Of a stretch of 64,000 nucleotides of DNA, positions 25,001 to 35,881 are shown in pieces. Source of the stretch: Lepturacanthus savala (taxonomy: Eukaryota; Chordata; Actinopteri; Scombriformes; Trichiuridae); contig CM060468.1 of assembly GCA_030544235.1 (NCBI GenBank), positions 7,849,758 to 7,913,757 of the forward strand, written 5' to 3'. Made by a program: the position numbers and the translations under genes. Under the pieces are notes generated by a model. It did not search any database. It saw only the letters and a list, made by a program, of their open reading frames with translations, and was not told where the DNA came from. The stretch's first letter is position 1. Each line of letters begins with the position of its first letter.

Positions 25001-28000
25001 ATGGGCTCAACTAAACTTGGTTTTGCTCTATTTTTTTTATTGTGGTCAAGCTTTAAACATATTTAAAGTTCACTTACTGGTGAAAGTGCCCATGACTTTG
25101 CCCTCCAGTTTCTTGGCCACGGAGTCACAGAGCTGGGAGGCAATTTCGGCTGCTACATTCTTCGCTGCGGGGGCGATAAAGGAGGAGAGTTAATAACAAA
25201 CGAGCCGGTTTTAGAACCCTGCAAAACGAGAACGACGAGTCATAAGATATCGTACCGATGAGGTGGTCCCTCATTTTGTCCAGAACTGAATCCATGTCTT
25301 CGCGGGTCAGGCTCTTGGAGCCCACCAGGCCCTTCAGCATCCCGAACATGCCCCCAAAACCACCGCCCTTTTTGGAGCTGAGAACATTCATTTAAAAATG
25401 GTCAAAGCTTGGCACAGGTTTCACATCCCAACCTAAATTCGAGACATTAGGCGAAACACGGTGACGCTTTTGAAATCTGAAAAAGTCAAATAAAGCTTTC
25501 TTACCTTGTCTTGCTCGTCTCACTGACGACCACTCTCTCCTCTTCCTCCTCCATCTCCTCTTCATCTTCCTCGTAGTCCACAAAAAGCAGGTCTCCCTTC
25601 ATGGAGTTTAGCTGCATCCCCTGAACATAAAGAGTTCTAATTTAACTGTATTACTGTGGCTAATACAAATGCCTCTTTAGCAAAAAAAAAAAAAAAAAAA
25701 AAACTCTTGGGGAAGGATGGAAGGAAAGCGGTACGAACTGCGTCAAGTTGTGCTTCCTGGTTCTGGTCTCCGCCGTTGGGGGAACCGTCTCCGTTCCTTT
25801 CGCTGTAGTCCAGTTTCTCGGTGCTGTTGCCGCCCATGTGCCACACACGCCTCTGTTTCTCCCGAGGCTTCTGGGGCTTAGGAGACTTACTACGAGTGAG
25901 ATGAGAGAATATCCTAATTAAGCAACGCAAAACAACACGAGGAGACAAACCAAAACCCAATTAGTACAGAAAAAGGACTACGGTTCTGTGTGACTTACAG
26001 TAAAGTGGTATGAGACACAACAAAAATTTTCCCCATTCTTCTTTGTATCTTTAAATGGATCTAAATTTGTTAATGTTCTCCCCTCTTTGTATTAATTTCA
26101 ACGATTTAAAATCATGAACACAGATTATTTATCTATAAAGCTCTACTGCCGTTCTATATCTGTTCTCTGATCACATCTGATTCCATTAACAGCAAAGGCA
26201 AGTCACAGGATTTCTATGTGTTTTGTCCATCTTTTGGCTATATGTTTTAGTTGTGCACAGGTCTCTTTCAAAAAAGATCTTGATCGCAGTGGTACTCTCT
26301 GCTTAAGTAAAGGCTTGAACAAATAAATGCAATACAAATGAAACGGATTCAAGGTCCTGTGAGCCAATAGTTTTCACTGATTTTTGTATCTCAACAACAT
26401 ATTCCCTGCTTTGAGCCTGCTGTTGGTGAGCTACAGGAAGTTCAATTGAAATGTACCTTTATCAACGACTTTTATTTGAACTACATCTTGTCTGACACTT
26501 GCAACATGCTCCCTCTTACGTGTTTTTTTCAGCCGGTACCGCCGTGCGCTTGCGAAAGAATTCCTCTCTATTCTTCTGTATGACCTCGTCGGGGGTCAGG
26601 CCCTGGTTACCGTTCTCGACCGCTTTCTGGCCGGCGGACGAGGCCTTGCCTTGATCCACTTTGACAGGCTCAGCTGCAGGAGCTGGAAAAGATTGCAATA
26701 TCAAATCAAATATGGAGTGAGGTTGATGATGGTGATGATGCTATGCTAGCTATTTCAAGCAACCACATCCAGCAGCAACTTACCCTCCTTTTTGGTATTT
26801 TTGTTCTTCTTGCCGCCCTGTTCCTTGCCTTTGTCCCCACCCTTCGTCTCGATCATGGACTTCACAGTTTTTTGGGATTTCTCGGACTCCTTGAAGGTCC
26901 GCATGGGGGCGGGGCCTCGGGCTTTGCCGCACTGCTCCGCCTCTCTTTTGGTGAAACATGTTATGTATCAGTTTTTGTGTATTTTTTGTGAGCGTATGTA
27001 CCAAAAAAATAGTTTCTATTAGCTCTAAAAGAACAGGTTGTTTTGTGTCTGTCTCATTAATATTAATAATCCACTCCGCTGATTGGCTAATTGGAATTGA
27101 GGTGGATGGGGGGGGTCAAAGATCAAAGATTCATTTACTGTACATCACTCATCGCAGACAAAAAAAATCATTTGAGTTGTTCAAAACCAACATTAAAAAA
27201 ATGAGTAAAACTGACTGTTTTTACCTAAGAAGCATTTGGAAGTCATTCCCGAATTCAAAGTTGTTGCTGAGAAGCTTCAAAGCTCCCTTTTGCTCCAACT
27301 CGTTCTTATAACGATCCCTGAAATGAAGCTGAACGTCATCTATGAACTTGTCCACGTAGGTCAGCGTCAGGATCTTTTGAAAACCCACCTGAGTTAAGAA
27401 AAAGGGAAAAAATAAGACTAGATATCATTAAGATAAAAAAATGAAGACAACATGCAGCAATTTGATGGGCTTGAGTGATGTATGAAGTACACAAAAGCCA
27501 CACTGGAGGAAAATCACAGCTATTTTACCAGAATATAAGTTATTTATCGGAATATTACATAAAAATGTTTTAAGGTATCTGATATTTACTGGATTCAGTA
27601 TCAAAAATCGTTTTCAGTACTCAAGTATTGAAAGAACAAGCAAACAAACAGTCACAATGTTGAGAATAATGATTCATTCTCAGTGTTTATGCTCCATTGG
27701 GGGCTTCAGGTTTCTACATCACACTTGTGTAAACTGTATATTGAAATCCATACTGATGACCAAACTATTTGTGATGTCACAGGCTAACGAGCCTGCCCCT
27801 TAGAATCTAATTTTACCTGTACAGAGAAACTGGAACATTCAATCCGAGGACTTTAAGCATATACACCCGCCTTTCAAATGGGGACTACATTACAAACAAT
27901 GGCTTCAGTTCACAACATTTAAACTGATTGTTATCTGTTTTGAGCTCTTTTTACATGAGTTGATGGTCTTATTTTCTTAAGTATTGTGTTGCATTTATGT

Positions 28001-28816
28001 GTTAATGGTCTCTCTGTCATGTGTTTTGTGTGGACCCCGGGAAGAGAAGCTGATGTTCCTGCATCAGTTAGTGAGCCTAGTAAAACCATTAAAATCTATT
28101 AAGAACAATCTGTTTCAATCAAATTCCCTATGCATTTAATTTGAAATAAAAACAAAGATGCTTTGGGAAAACGTATCAGAGTAAAAGTGAGATCTAAATA
28201 TAAAAACTCAAACACAGATACAAAAAAGCACTACAGTACCGTAACAAAGTATTATTACTTAATTACATTTCACCATTAGTGGTATATGATTCTCATTCAG
28301 TCATTATGCAGCTGAGACTTACCACAAAAATCAACTCGAACTCATTATCGAGCTTGTATTTCAGACTCAGGGCCTCATGAGTAAAGGAATTGTTCCCACT
28401 TCGCTCCTGAAACAAACATGGTTGACATGTCAACAGGAGATAAACACACATGTTAGCTGTTAGCTTCAGTTAGCCTCGTGTGGCTGCTACTGTAGCACAA
28501 ACTATAATAAAAAAAGGCAAATCTGCTTTCAGTTCGTAATAACGAGTATTTCACTCTATTCATCAAAAGTTCCCTTGTTTAGTACACTGACGTTATGCAA
28601 TAGGCTAGCGTTTGCTGCTAGCAGTTAGCATTAGCTAGTCAAAGCCGAGCATTAGAGACACGCAGACAGGTTTTTCACCTGTCATCGGCTCACCTGGAGG
28701 ATCACGGAGCGGATCAGGGCGTTGACAGGCCCGGTGAAAGATTCGGTGACACCGGCTCCCTGAAAACACCACAACACGATCCCCCCTTTGCTGAAGATGG
28801 TGAAGAAATCGAGCAT
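22094..28816 (-). CDS. srpra: srpra, signal recognition particle receptor subunit alpha (SR-alpha), complete, 14 coding exons
   Basis: GTPase that docks the ribosome-SRP complex at the ER membrane with SR-beta. Exons in transcript order: 28816-28694, 28406-28323, 27388-27225, 26944-26784, 26682-26520, 25889-25739, 25620-25505, 25377-25256, 25164-25078, 24186-24014, 23402-23189, 22929-22766, 22484-22386, 22222-22094. They sum to 649 residues (human 638). The start MLDFFTIFSKGG is the conserved SRX-domain start; residues 1-130 are SRX, followed by a lysine-rich linker and an acidic stretch (DYEEDEEEMEEEEE). The NG domain has G1 GVNGVGKST (436-444), G2 DTFRAG (466-471), G3 DTAGR (531-535) and G4 TKFD (599-602), ending LMKA. 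The donor of exon 25889-25739 is weak (A|GTTCGT), but no other site keeps frame. Tail-to-tail with fam118b. Confidence 0.96.
27640..27860 (+). repeat. Second copy of the 796-905 repeat, in srpra intron
   Basis: It shares ordered sequence blocks with 796-905, in the same orientation on the + strand. It lies in the srpra intron between the exons at 28323-28406 and 27225-27388. The two copies are diverged, which suggests an old element. Confidence 0.5.
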
Positions 28817-28831
28817 CTTGCCACCACGTAT

Positions 28832-28969
28832 CTGGATTTAAAAGGCAAACACGCGTAGGGAGGGGGGGAAATAAAGAAAGAGAGAAACCGAATCCCTACG
28901 TCAAAGTGATGCTTGACCAACACGGGTAAACGTCAGTTTCTGCTTTAAAAAAAGAAAACGATCTTACCT
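28832..28969 (-). other. srpra: Putative 5'-UTR intron of srpra
   Basis: On the minus strand, AATCAG|GTAAGA (donor, intron from 28969) and TTTTAAATCCAG|ATACG (acceptor, exon resumes at 28831) bracket a 138-bp intron just before the start codon at 28816. This puts the ETS/CRE promoter motifs at 29041-29061 next to a short noncoding first exon. It is an inference from splice signals only. Confidence 0.45.
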
Positions 28970-29040
28970 GATTATATTTAAATAGACAGCAAATCCCCCA
29001 CCAGCGAGAAACTGTTTTAGACACGTCAGATTCAGAACCA

Positions 29041-29061
29041 GGAAGTGACGTAGTCTTCCGG
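29041..29061 (-). promoter_or_regulatory. srpra: srpra core promoter: two ETS sites flanking a CRE
   Basis: In 21 bp the + strand reads GGAAGT, then TGACGTAG, then CTTCCGG. These are two ETS/GABP-type sites flanking a CRE-like site, a common housekeeping promoter design. No TATA box is seen. The position, about 225 bp upstream of the srpra ATG and just upstream of the proposed noncoding exon, fits a promoter. Confidence 0.5.
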
Positions 29062-29236
29062 CTTTTTTCCTCCGCCCTTTTTCTACTTCTTCTTTTGTTA
29101 TTTAACAGCAGTCGTTAAACAACTTTTAGACGCATTACCTCCACGTGCTGGACTGAAGTGTGGATTACAAAAGCTAGTATTATATTATATTAAGTTCTCC
29201 AATCAGTTCCCGTTTTCTCTAAACATCCGAAAACAC

Positions 29237-29948
29237 CAGTGATGCAATGTTGAAAATCAACTAAATACATTCAAGTACAGTACGTAAGTACAATTTTCAG
29301 GTACTATTTCCATGCAATGCTACTTATACCTTATGCTACCTATACTCCACTATACCTATCTGACAGCTTAGGTTGCAAACTGTTTTTATGATCTGTATCT
29401 TATACATAAAACACATTATCAGTTTAAAAATATACATTATTATCCTTTCCTTAACAAAATTTACCTTCACAACATCAACACGTTGCTAATGCATACATCT
29501 CAATCAATGACTATAAAATTCCAATCACATACACTGTTAAAACATTAAACAGTATTTATTATTTTTTACTTTTGATACTTTATGTACATTTTGCTGCCAA
29601 TACTTGTGTACTTTTACCTTAAGGTTTCATATTATGCACTTTTCTGGGTTTTATTTGAAGTTGTGATACCCCTACACAGGATATATTTTCAAATTAAAGT
29701 ACAAGAATTCAACTCAGTTTAGTTTTCAGAGTTCTGTCTGTTCTGTCCGCTAAAAATCTATGAGTTAATAATCTATCTGTATTATAAATGTTCATGAGCC
29801 TCTGGCTTATTTTCACTTGGAAGACTAAAAAAGTGGGTGTGAATTTTAAATGAAATACCTTTGTGTGTAATGGAGTATTTTTAAGTATTTTTTGTGTTAT
29901 TGCTACATTTACTTAAGTAAAAGATCTGCGTTCTCTATTCTACCACTG
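29237..29948. mobile_element. Degenerate non-autonomous DNA transposon (CAGTGRTG termini)
   Basis: It begins CAGTGATGCAATG and ends with the reverse complement of CAGTGGTA (TACCACTG, 29941-29948). The interior contains repeated AAGTAC/TACTTTT-type motifs (CATTCAAGTACAGTACG, TTTTACTTTTGATACTTTATGTACATTTTGCTG, in pieces). This is typical of a very abundant teleost element. Another repeat seems to interrupt it at about 29630-29820. No flanking 8-bp duplication is visible, so it is old or the ends are eroded. Confidence 0.6.
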
Positions 29949-30559
29949 CTCTCTTCTTGGTATCTTGGACAGTATAAACATTTTCAGCCACTTTTGCCTG
30001 TATTCTGCAATGTTCACCTCTAACCTTAGCATCTTTATTCATTATTTACTCTTCAGACTCGTGAGACCAAACCTCTTCCTTGAAACAATGTCCTCCTCCT
30101 TTCTATTTCTATTGCTTCCCGACATTCTCCCACTTTTCTTTGAATGCAGTCACCCCCTTATTTCCTCTACCCGACTTCCTGCCTTTCTTTTTCATAATAT
30201 TTTTAACCTCAGCCTCGGTGCTTCTGTTCCTGGCCTCTTAAATCTGAGCATTGTTTGAGCTATGACAAGTTAATTCGCTGCTGGAATCAGACCCTTTAAA
30301 AATTTTTTCTTGGCTGCACCTACACTATGCTGCTATTTGGCGGCATGAAAAGTTCCTTTCCTCCGATCCTCCTAAAAACGACCAATCAAATGTGAATATT
30401 ATAGTTATTGTTTTTACTCCAGATTGCTTGTTTTGTTGCTGCCAATGGCTTCTGTCAATCTGCATTAACTACCAACTCCTAGTGAGTTTAGCTTTAGGCA
30501 TGGCTTAGGTTCTCTTATATTAAAACTAGGAGTTTCCGACCTAAAATACATGTTTTAAG

Positions 30560-31115
30560 ACCTAATTAATGGCTTCCCAGACAGATATTATATTCATCTC
30601 TAAAATGTGGTTAATATGTATTCCTTACACTGTTCATATTCATTTGTGGGATATAATGTGTACAGAGCCCATTAGAAGGGCAGGGCTGGTGCAGCCATGT
30701 ATATTTCAGACCATTTTCAGGGAGTTCTTCTCCGTATCATATCAATCCATAAGTGTCCAAGCATAAATGGCCATTATAGGCCTCCTTCATCCATAACTGA
30801 ATCTATTACTAGCTTGTCCAACTCATGGTCAAATTTAATGACTTGTGAATATGTTTGAACTGGTGATTTCAACTTGGATTGGCTGATGGCAAACCTGAAT
30901 CTTTTAAGAAGGTTTATGACTCTGAACCTCTCCCAGTTTATCGACAATCCCGCCAGAATAATCTCTGCTAAACTGTGACACTCTTATTGACGTCATCTTA
31001 ACAAATGCTGCCTATGAGTATGTGTCAATTGGTGTTTTTCCTAAAGACATCAGTGATCTTTGCACCGCTGCGAGCACCGAGAGGCCCAAATTCAAGGGCT
31101 TGTTTTGTCATTGGC
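30560..31115 (+). mobile_element. Decayed LINE endonuclease fragment
   Basis: Broken reading frames on + give QTDIIFIS near 30580, GDFNLDWLMANLNLL near 30868, and after a frameshift LIDVILTNAAYEYVSIGVFP then DISDLC near 30985-31060. These are signatures of the apurinic endonuclease domain of L2/CR1/Rex-type LINEs (GDFN, the SLID.ILTN block and the .ISDH. block; here the final His is lost). Frameshifts and stops make it non-functional. The reverse transcriptase part does not follow. Confidence 0.65.
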
Positions 31116-31119
31116 TTCG

Positions 31120-32400
31120 CTGAGCTTCTCTCCTCCGGGACATAGATGGAGTGAAATGGAAGCAAATGGTTCTAATTCCTTCTGCTTTTCTTTCTGTCGT
31201 TAACAAGCAGGAAGATTCAGGATTAAAGACAGGGATAATCCTATATTTTGACTTGCTGACAACACAATCCATGTTTGTAATAAGCAATGCCAAAAAGTCC
31301 AATGTTTCTGTTGACTGGCTGTTTTGTTTTTCTTTTTTTTCATACACTTTAATGTGCAAGGCTACTCTAGGTAGATTATCCTCATACATCTGTTCCAAGT
31401 TTGAGTCTCAGATCCGGTAGTTGAGTGCATTTTAAGGTGCCACATGTGCGGACTGAAGCCGGGAAAAAAAAGAGCCTTTCTTACTTTGGCCCTTCGTTAT
31501 GAAATTAACTCATTCAAGTGTCCATACAGTAGCCAATGGGGTGTTATAATATCCCGGAAAATGTCTTAAAAAGTGGAGACTCATACATTTGCAGTGCAAG
31601 GACAATGCCTTCTGTGTTTCTACCTCAATGGCATTTTACTGGGTGCTTCAATTACAAAACTTGCATTGTTTTCTTTAATTAAAAAAAAAAGGTCAGTTTG
31701 TTGTTCGCCATTAAAAAGCCAGCAGTGATTAAGCTAAGAGAGAGAATGCGCAGACCACCATGTGGCTTTCCACGGTTCACAAAGAGCTGATGAAGAGGCC
31801 ATGCCTGAGGATGTTGGCGTGGTGATCGGAGGGTGTGGAGCTGTTATGCGAGCTGAGAAGTATTTCCTCTGGATGTGCCACACTTTTTTTGGACTGATTT
31901 AGACACTTCAACCTGGACTATGCCCCAGGAATTCACGTTTGAGTTCTTACAGAAAGTGGGAATTTTAAACATTTAAGCTAACGTTGCATTCCTTGAAAAT
32001 CATGTAACTGCCTTCATGTCTGTCAAAGGATTGATTTTAAATACTGTTATTAGTTTATAAAGGACTATTTCTGATCCGCTGAATCGGCATCCGCTTACAA
32101 CATGCTAAATTGAAATGTCACTGCACCTTTTTGCCATGTAATATCACCTTATAATGTGTGGCATTGTGACTAAAATGTTTTCTGCCCTCTCAATCATGCT
32201 CCACTCAGGTTTTTCCAGTAACTAATTATCATCCTTGCTCTCTCACAGTAACACAGTGGAGTGGATTATTTGCCCTGACTGTTTAGACAGGGCTTGGAAC
32301 AGGAGACAGCCATGACTCAGCTTGTATTATTTGGCTTTCATTGTGCATTGTGTTGTAAAAGAAAAATAATAATACAAGTGAGTGTGGTTACAAATTCATT
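31120..32400. other. Intergenic, nothing recognised
   Basis: AT-rich single-copy-looking DNA after the LINE endonuclease fragment. Short open frames on both strands (31108-31420) overlap and resemble no family I know. No splice-linked exon chain is seen. Confidence 0.4.
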
Positions 32401-32527
32401 GAGGACCACAGCCCACATTCATGCAACACCATCTTCTCAGTAAATCTGGCCCAAAAGTGTCCACAGCTGTTGGTGTAGTCGTTGAGCTCTCCCAGTTCTC
32501 AGTGTTGCGTGCACTCCTCTCCAGGCC

Positions 32528-32737
32528 TCACTGCAGTCTCTCTCCAACTCCTCCTGGTTTCTGAAAGTCTTCCAACAACTCTTTTTGTGCGATGGGCTCC
32601 AGCATTTTGAGGTATTGCTCACAAGTCTGCTGCGGAGGGTAGACGGAAGGTTTGGGCAGTGGGTCTGAAATCTGAGCAGTGACCAGAGTTACTGATACAG
32701 GATTCACCAAACCACAGGGTCTCACTCGCACCTTTAC
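32528..32737 (-). CDS. Possible terminal coding exon of an unidentified gene or gene remnant
   Basis: On the minus strand a good acceptor (TATCTCTCAG) is followed by 69 open codons and TGA. The peptide starts VKVRVRPCGLVNPV, includes DPLPKPSVYPPQ and EQYLKMLEPIAQKELLEDFQ, and looks protein-like in composition. Past the LEDFQ segment a different frame is also open and charged (EELERDCSEAWRGVHATL ... stop near 32437), which could mean a frameshifted remnant. No upstream exon was found between here and tirap, and I do not recognise the family. It does not resemble the C-termini of FOXRED1 or DCPS as I recall them. Confidence 0.25.
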   Translation of the reverse strand, partial: VKVRVRPCGLVNPVSVTLVTAQISDPLPKPSVYPPQQTCEQYLKMLEPIAQKELLEDFQKPGGVGERLQ

Positions 32738-33079
32738 CTGAGAGATACAAGAATGCATTTGAATACATGTTTGCTTGGTAGCAAATAGTTGATATTAAAT
32801 AATGACAGTTACCAGAGTAAAGGCCATTTTTATCTTTATTAAAATAAGATGAAAGATCCAATGAAGACATTTGCATTAAAGCAAAACAATAGATTGAAGA
32901 AGCAGATAACATATCTGCTGGAGCCAATTTATTGTCATTAATGGCTGAGGACATGTATGTCTATATCACTGGAGGAGGAACAAAGAATAGAAAATATGAC
33001 CTTCATGATCTGAGTGACAGAAACATCTTATAACTCCTCTAACAGTACTTATAACAAATAAATATATGACCTTTCCATG

Positions 33080-33350
33080 TGGTGTCATGTCATTTGAAAG
33101 TCCATTTGCACCATTTTTATTTTTTTTAACAAAAATCACACAAAATGTGTCATTTTTTGACACAAAATGTCAAATAGTGTAACCGAAAAAGATAAATTTG
33201 ATCAATTTTAAATATTTAATCCACCCAGAATACTAGTTGATACTATTGCACTATTGTAAATTTTCTTTAAACCTTTCTTAAGAGAGTTAAACTATCTGGT
33301 ACCAAGTTTTTAGGGTTACACAACATGATATTTTTGATATTATCTAATCA
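33080..33350 (+). mobile_element. MITE-like element, copy 3 (intergenic)
   Basis: It shares with 18228-18513 and 36065-36554 the core TGTCAAATAGTGTAACCGAAA, the ATCCACCYAGAATA block, and CAAGTTTTTAGGGT followed by CATGATATTTTTGA. The left end is degraded: an eroded TGAGTGACAG lies near 33013. No coding capacity. Confidence 0.55.
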
Positions 33351-33835
33351 ATATATTTATTTTTTTAATATTATGATTTTATACTTGTACTAGAAAAGTA
33401 CTAGAAAAGGAGTCACAAGCATGCTGTGATTCCCGCCCAACATTGTTGTCTTATAGTCTACAGGTGCAAGATTTCACCACCAGGTGGCCCCAAACAATGG
33501 TTGGAGGTCTATTTACTACAATGTTACCAAATACAAAAAAATAAAAAAAAAAGAAATCAAGGATTTCTTCTAGATCATTATCAAAATTCATCATCATCTG
33601 TTCACAGTACCATTCCCAACATTCCCTGAAAATATGTTGAAAAGCCATCCCAAACCAAATCTGTGGTGTTATTACTCCTTAGATATGTTTGCTGGTAAGT
33701 TATTAGCAACTCAGGGATTTTATGATAAAGTTAAGCTAAAAGAAGGAGACAGCTAAGACTGCTTGAATATTTAACCCTGAAAACCCTATACAAAAGGATC
33801 TGCATGTATTTTTTCCCAATATATTATATATTTTC

Positions 33836-33838
<3 letters not shown>

Positions 33839-33870
<32 letters not shown>
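33839..33870. repeat. (AT)n microsatellite
   Basis: AT dinucleotide tract in the srpra-tirap intergenic region, next to two TTTTCCCAATATAT repeats. Confidence 0.9.
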
Positions 33871-33873
<3 letters not shown>

Positions 33874-34169
33874 GTTCAAGGACTTTGCTGCTGCCTTCAC
33901 TATGATAATCTTCTATATTCTAATAATTTTACTGTCTTAGATTTGGCTTGCTCTGAGCAGTTAAGACATTACAAACAGAAAAAAACCTGTCCATTGTGAT
34001 TCTTGTTTGGTAGTTATGTAGCGAACTGTGCTTGCTTCCATATGGATCATGCATCCATGTCATTTTGCATTACCCGCGTTCCGCCTGTTTTCTCAGTGTG
34101 CATCCTCCACGCCTGCTGTGCGATTTCCTCCACAGATGCAACAATTACTGCAGCCTACTATTACGCTCA

Positions 34170-34340
34170 GATTCTCAATAAGCACATCCTCCTCCCACAT
34201 GACTCAACATCTTTGCTTTCCCTTGAACACACTGACATTGTGGCCGTACCTCTGACATTTATAGCAGCTAAGGGGAGGAACATATGCTCTTTAAAGCTCA
34301 TACGCACAACCTCTTCACCTTTCCAGGAAGAACTTTGTCT
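34170..34340 (-). mobile_element. Decayed retrotransposon gag-like zinc-knuckle fragment
   Basis: Minus-strand reading gives VLPGKVKRLCV, a stop, then SPLSCYKCQRYGHNVSVFKGK. This is the LPG....PLRCYKCQRYGH pattern of gag-like ORF1 proteins of non-LTR elements. The CCHC knuckle keeps C, C and H, but the fourth ligand is Phe, and stops interrupt the frame, so it is a dead copy. Its orientation is opposite to the endonuclease fragment at 30560-31115, so they are probably separate insertions. Confidence 0.55.
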
Positions 34341-34429
34341 TTAAATTCCAGAAATAGTCAACTTTTCTCACAATTCCCTAAATGCCCGCAGCCATCCAGC
34401 TGATTCTTGTTATTCCTCCTTCATGCATG

Positions 34430-34560
34430 TCTTTATGGTTCATCCAAGTTTTCTCCTAGGGGGAGTTACTGTGAACTGCTTGGCACTTGTGTTTCCTTTG
34501 AGATTAATAAAGTAAATTTAATCTGATATTACTCCCCTAAAACCATTGTTTCATTTCTTT
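34430..34560 (+). repeat. Possible retroposon 3' tail
   Basis: CTTGTGTTTCCTTTGAGATTAATAAAGTAAATTTAATCTGA resembles, by its GAGATTAATAAAGT motif, the tail motif of fish SINE/LINE 3' ends. The quoted string runs about 34487-34528 and is given only as a landmark. No upstream body is recognised. Confidence 0.3.
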
Positions 34561-35607
34561 CTTACAAACTCTTTGCAATTTAAGAACCTTATATCTGCTC
34601 AGCATTTTTTGCTGTTCGGCCAACAAATCGTCATCTCTTAACCATCTTAACTGACATCTCTTATAGTGCTTTCCACAACCTGTTTGAGACAATAAGGTTC
34701 ACATACGATATTTCATGTCCTGCCTTAAATGTAAAGATGATTATGCCTTTCAACGTCTTCGAGTGTTCGTCTGCCTGACAGCGTCAGTTTCTCTTCTTTT
34801 CCCCCTTTTTCTATTACTCAATTCTTCAAGATTCATATCTCCATCCTTGGAAAAACCACTACTACTCACCATTGGAATCCAGATCATGCCAAAACCAGCA
34901 ATTCGAAAATACCGTTCAATCAACACCACTTCCTCAGTCTACCAGACCGCAGTCCAGTGACTTCTCAGAACCCTTTTTCACTTTAAAGATGAGGCCTCTC
35001 TCTTATTTTTTCTCTATGAATTATACGATAGCAGGGCCTGGAGCATCGTTCCTTTGCTTGACTCCTGTGTAACTCCTCCAGCCCATGTGAGGACTTAACA
35101 TAATTAGTTTACATAGATGGATTTTTTAAGTGTATTGATACCATTGATAACCTATTCGGACCCAGTTTAAACTGCTGCAGGGCCCAGGTGCAGAAATAAG
35201 CTGTGGCTTCCTATTGCGAGTTAATATTAATAAAAAACAAATATATATGAAAAAAATATACAATGCAAACTCAATATAAACCAGAACATAGTCTATAGGA
35301 AATACATTAGGGAAGTGAGCTAATTCCTATGTAGTAAGAACCATCTTGTGGTATAATGTTCTTCACCAACACTTTAAATAACCTAAGAGGAAAGCAACAT
35401 AGCTATTGACTTCCCTTACTGTAAAAGTGCTTGTATTTAAAGTGTTTTATTCGTTAATCAATAGTTTGTCACACTACCCTGGGCAAGGACTGCATTTAAG
35501 TAATTAGCAAGCTATAATTGAACCTATGAAATATTTTTTTTGTTGTTGTTGTTGAAAAGAATCACACTGAACCTGTTCACGTACCAACTGTGGACGAAGG
35601 GTTAACT

Positions 35608-35671
35608 GGCTGCTGAAGTGAAGTGTGACGCCTGCATCATAAATTTGGCTGAAGCGTCACTTTCAGCAGCC
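35608..35671. promoter_or_regulatory. Interrupted hairpin just upstream of tirap exon 1
   Basis: GGCTGCTGAA (35608-35617) pairs with TTCAGCAGCC (35662-35671), and GTGACGC (35625-35631) pairs with GCGTCAC (35654-35660), with a left-side bulge. It lies about 210 bp upstream of the tirap start codon. It could be a cruciform or paired-site element, or a structured 5' UTR if transcription starts upstream. Confidence 0.5.
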
Positions 35672-35708
35672 AGCAGCTTCCTCTTTTTTTTTTTTTTTCT
35701 GGTCATTC

Positions 35709-35716
35709 ATTTGCAT
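35709..35716 (+). promoter_or_regulatory. Octamer motif ATTTGCAT upstream of tirap
   Basis: An exact match to the octamer (reverse ATGCAAAT) bound by POU factors such as OCT1/OCT2, about 165 bp before the tirap start. This fits an immune-gene promoter but is only a motif match. Confidence 0.35.
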
Positions 35717-35881
35717 AACACTGTCACACTGTAAGTGTAACACCATCTCTGATTCCCAGCCATGCGTGCCCCGGGAAAAACAAAGTCTTTAAAAAGAAAA
35801 AACAAAACTAACATTTTTTTGACTGAAGGGATTACGGAGAGATGTTAAAACCAGAGATGACAGCGGCGTTAACAAGCAAAA

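Noticed and set aside
34003..34344. 113-codon plus-strand frame (MFGSYVANCACF...)
   Set aside because: It is a shadow of a decayed minus-strand gag-like zinc-knuckle region, which explains its openness better.
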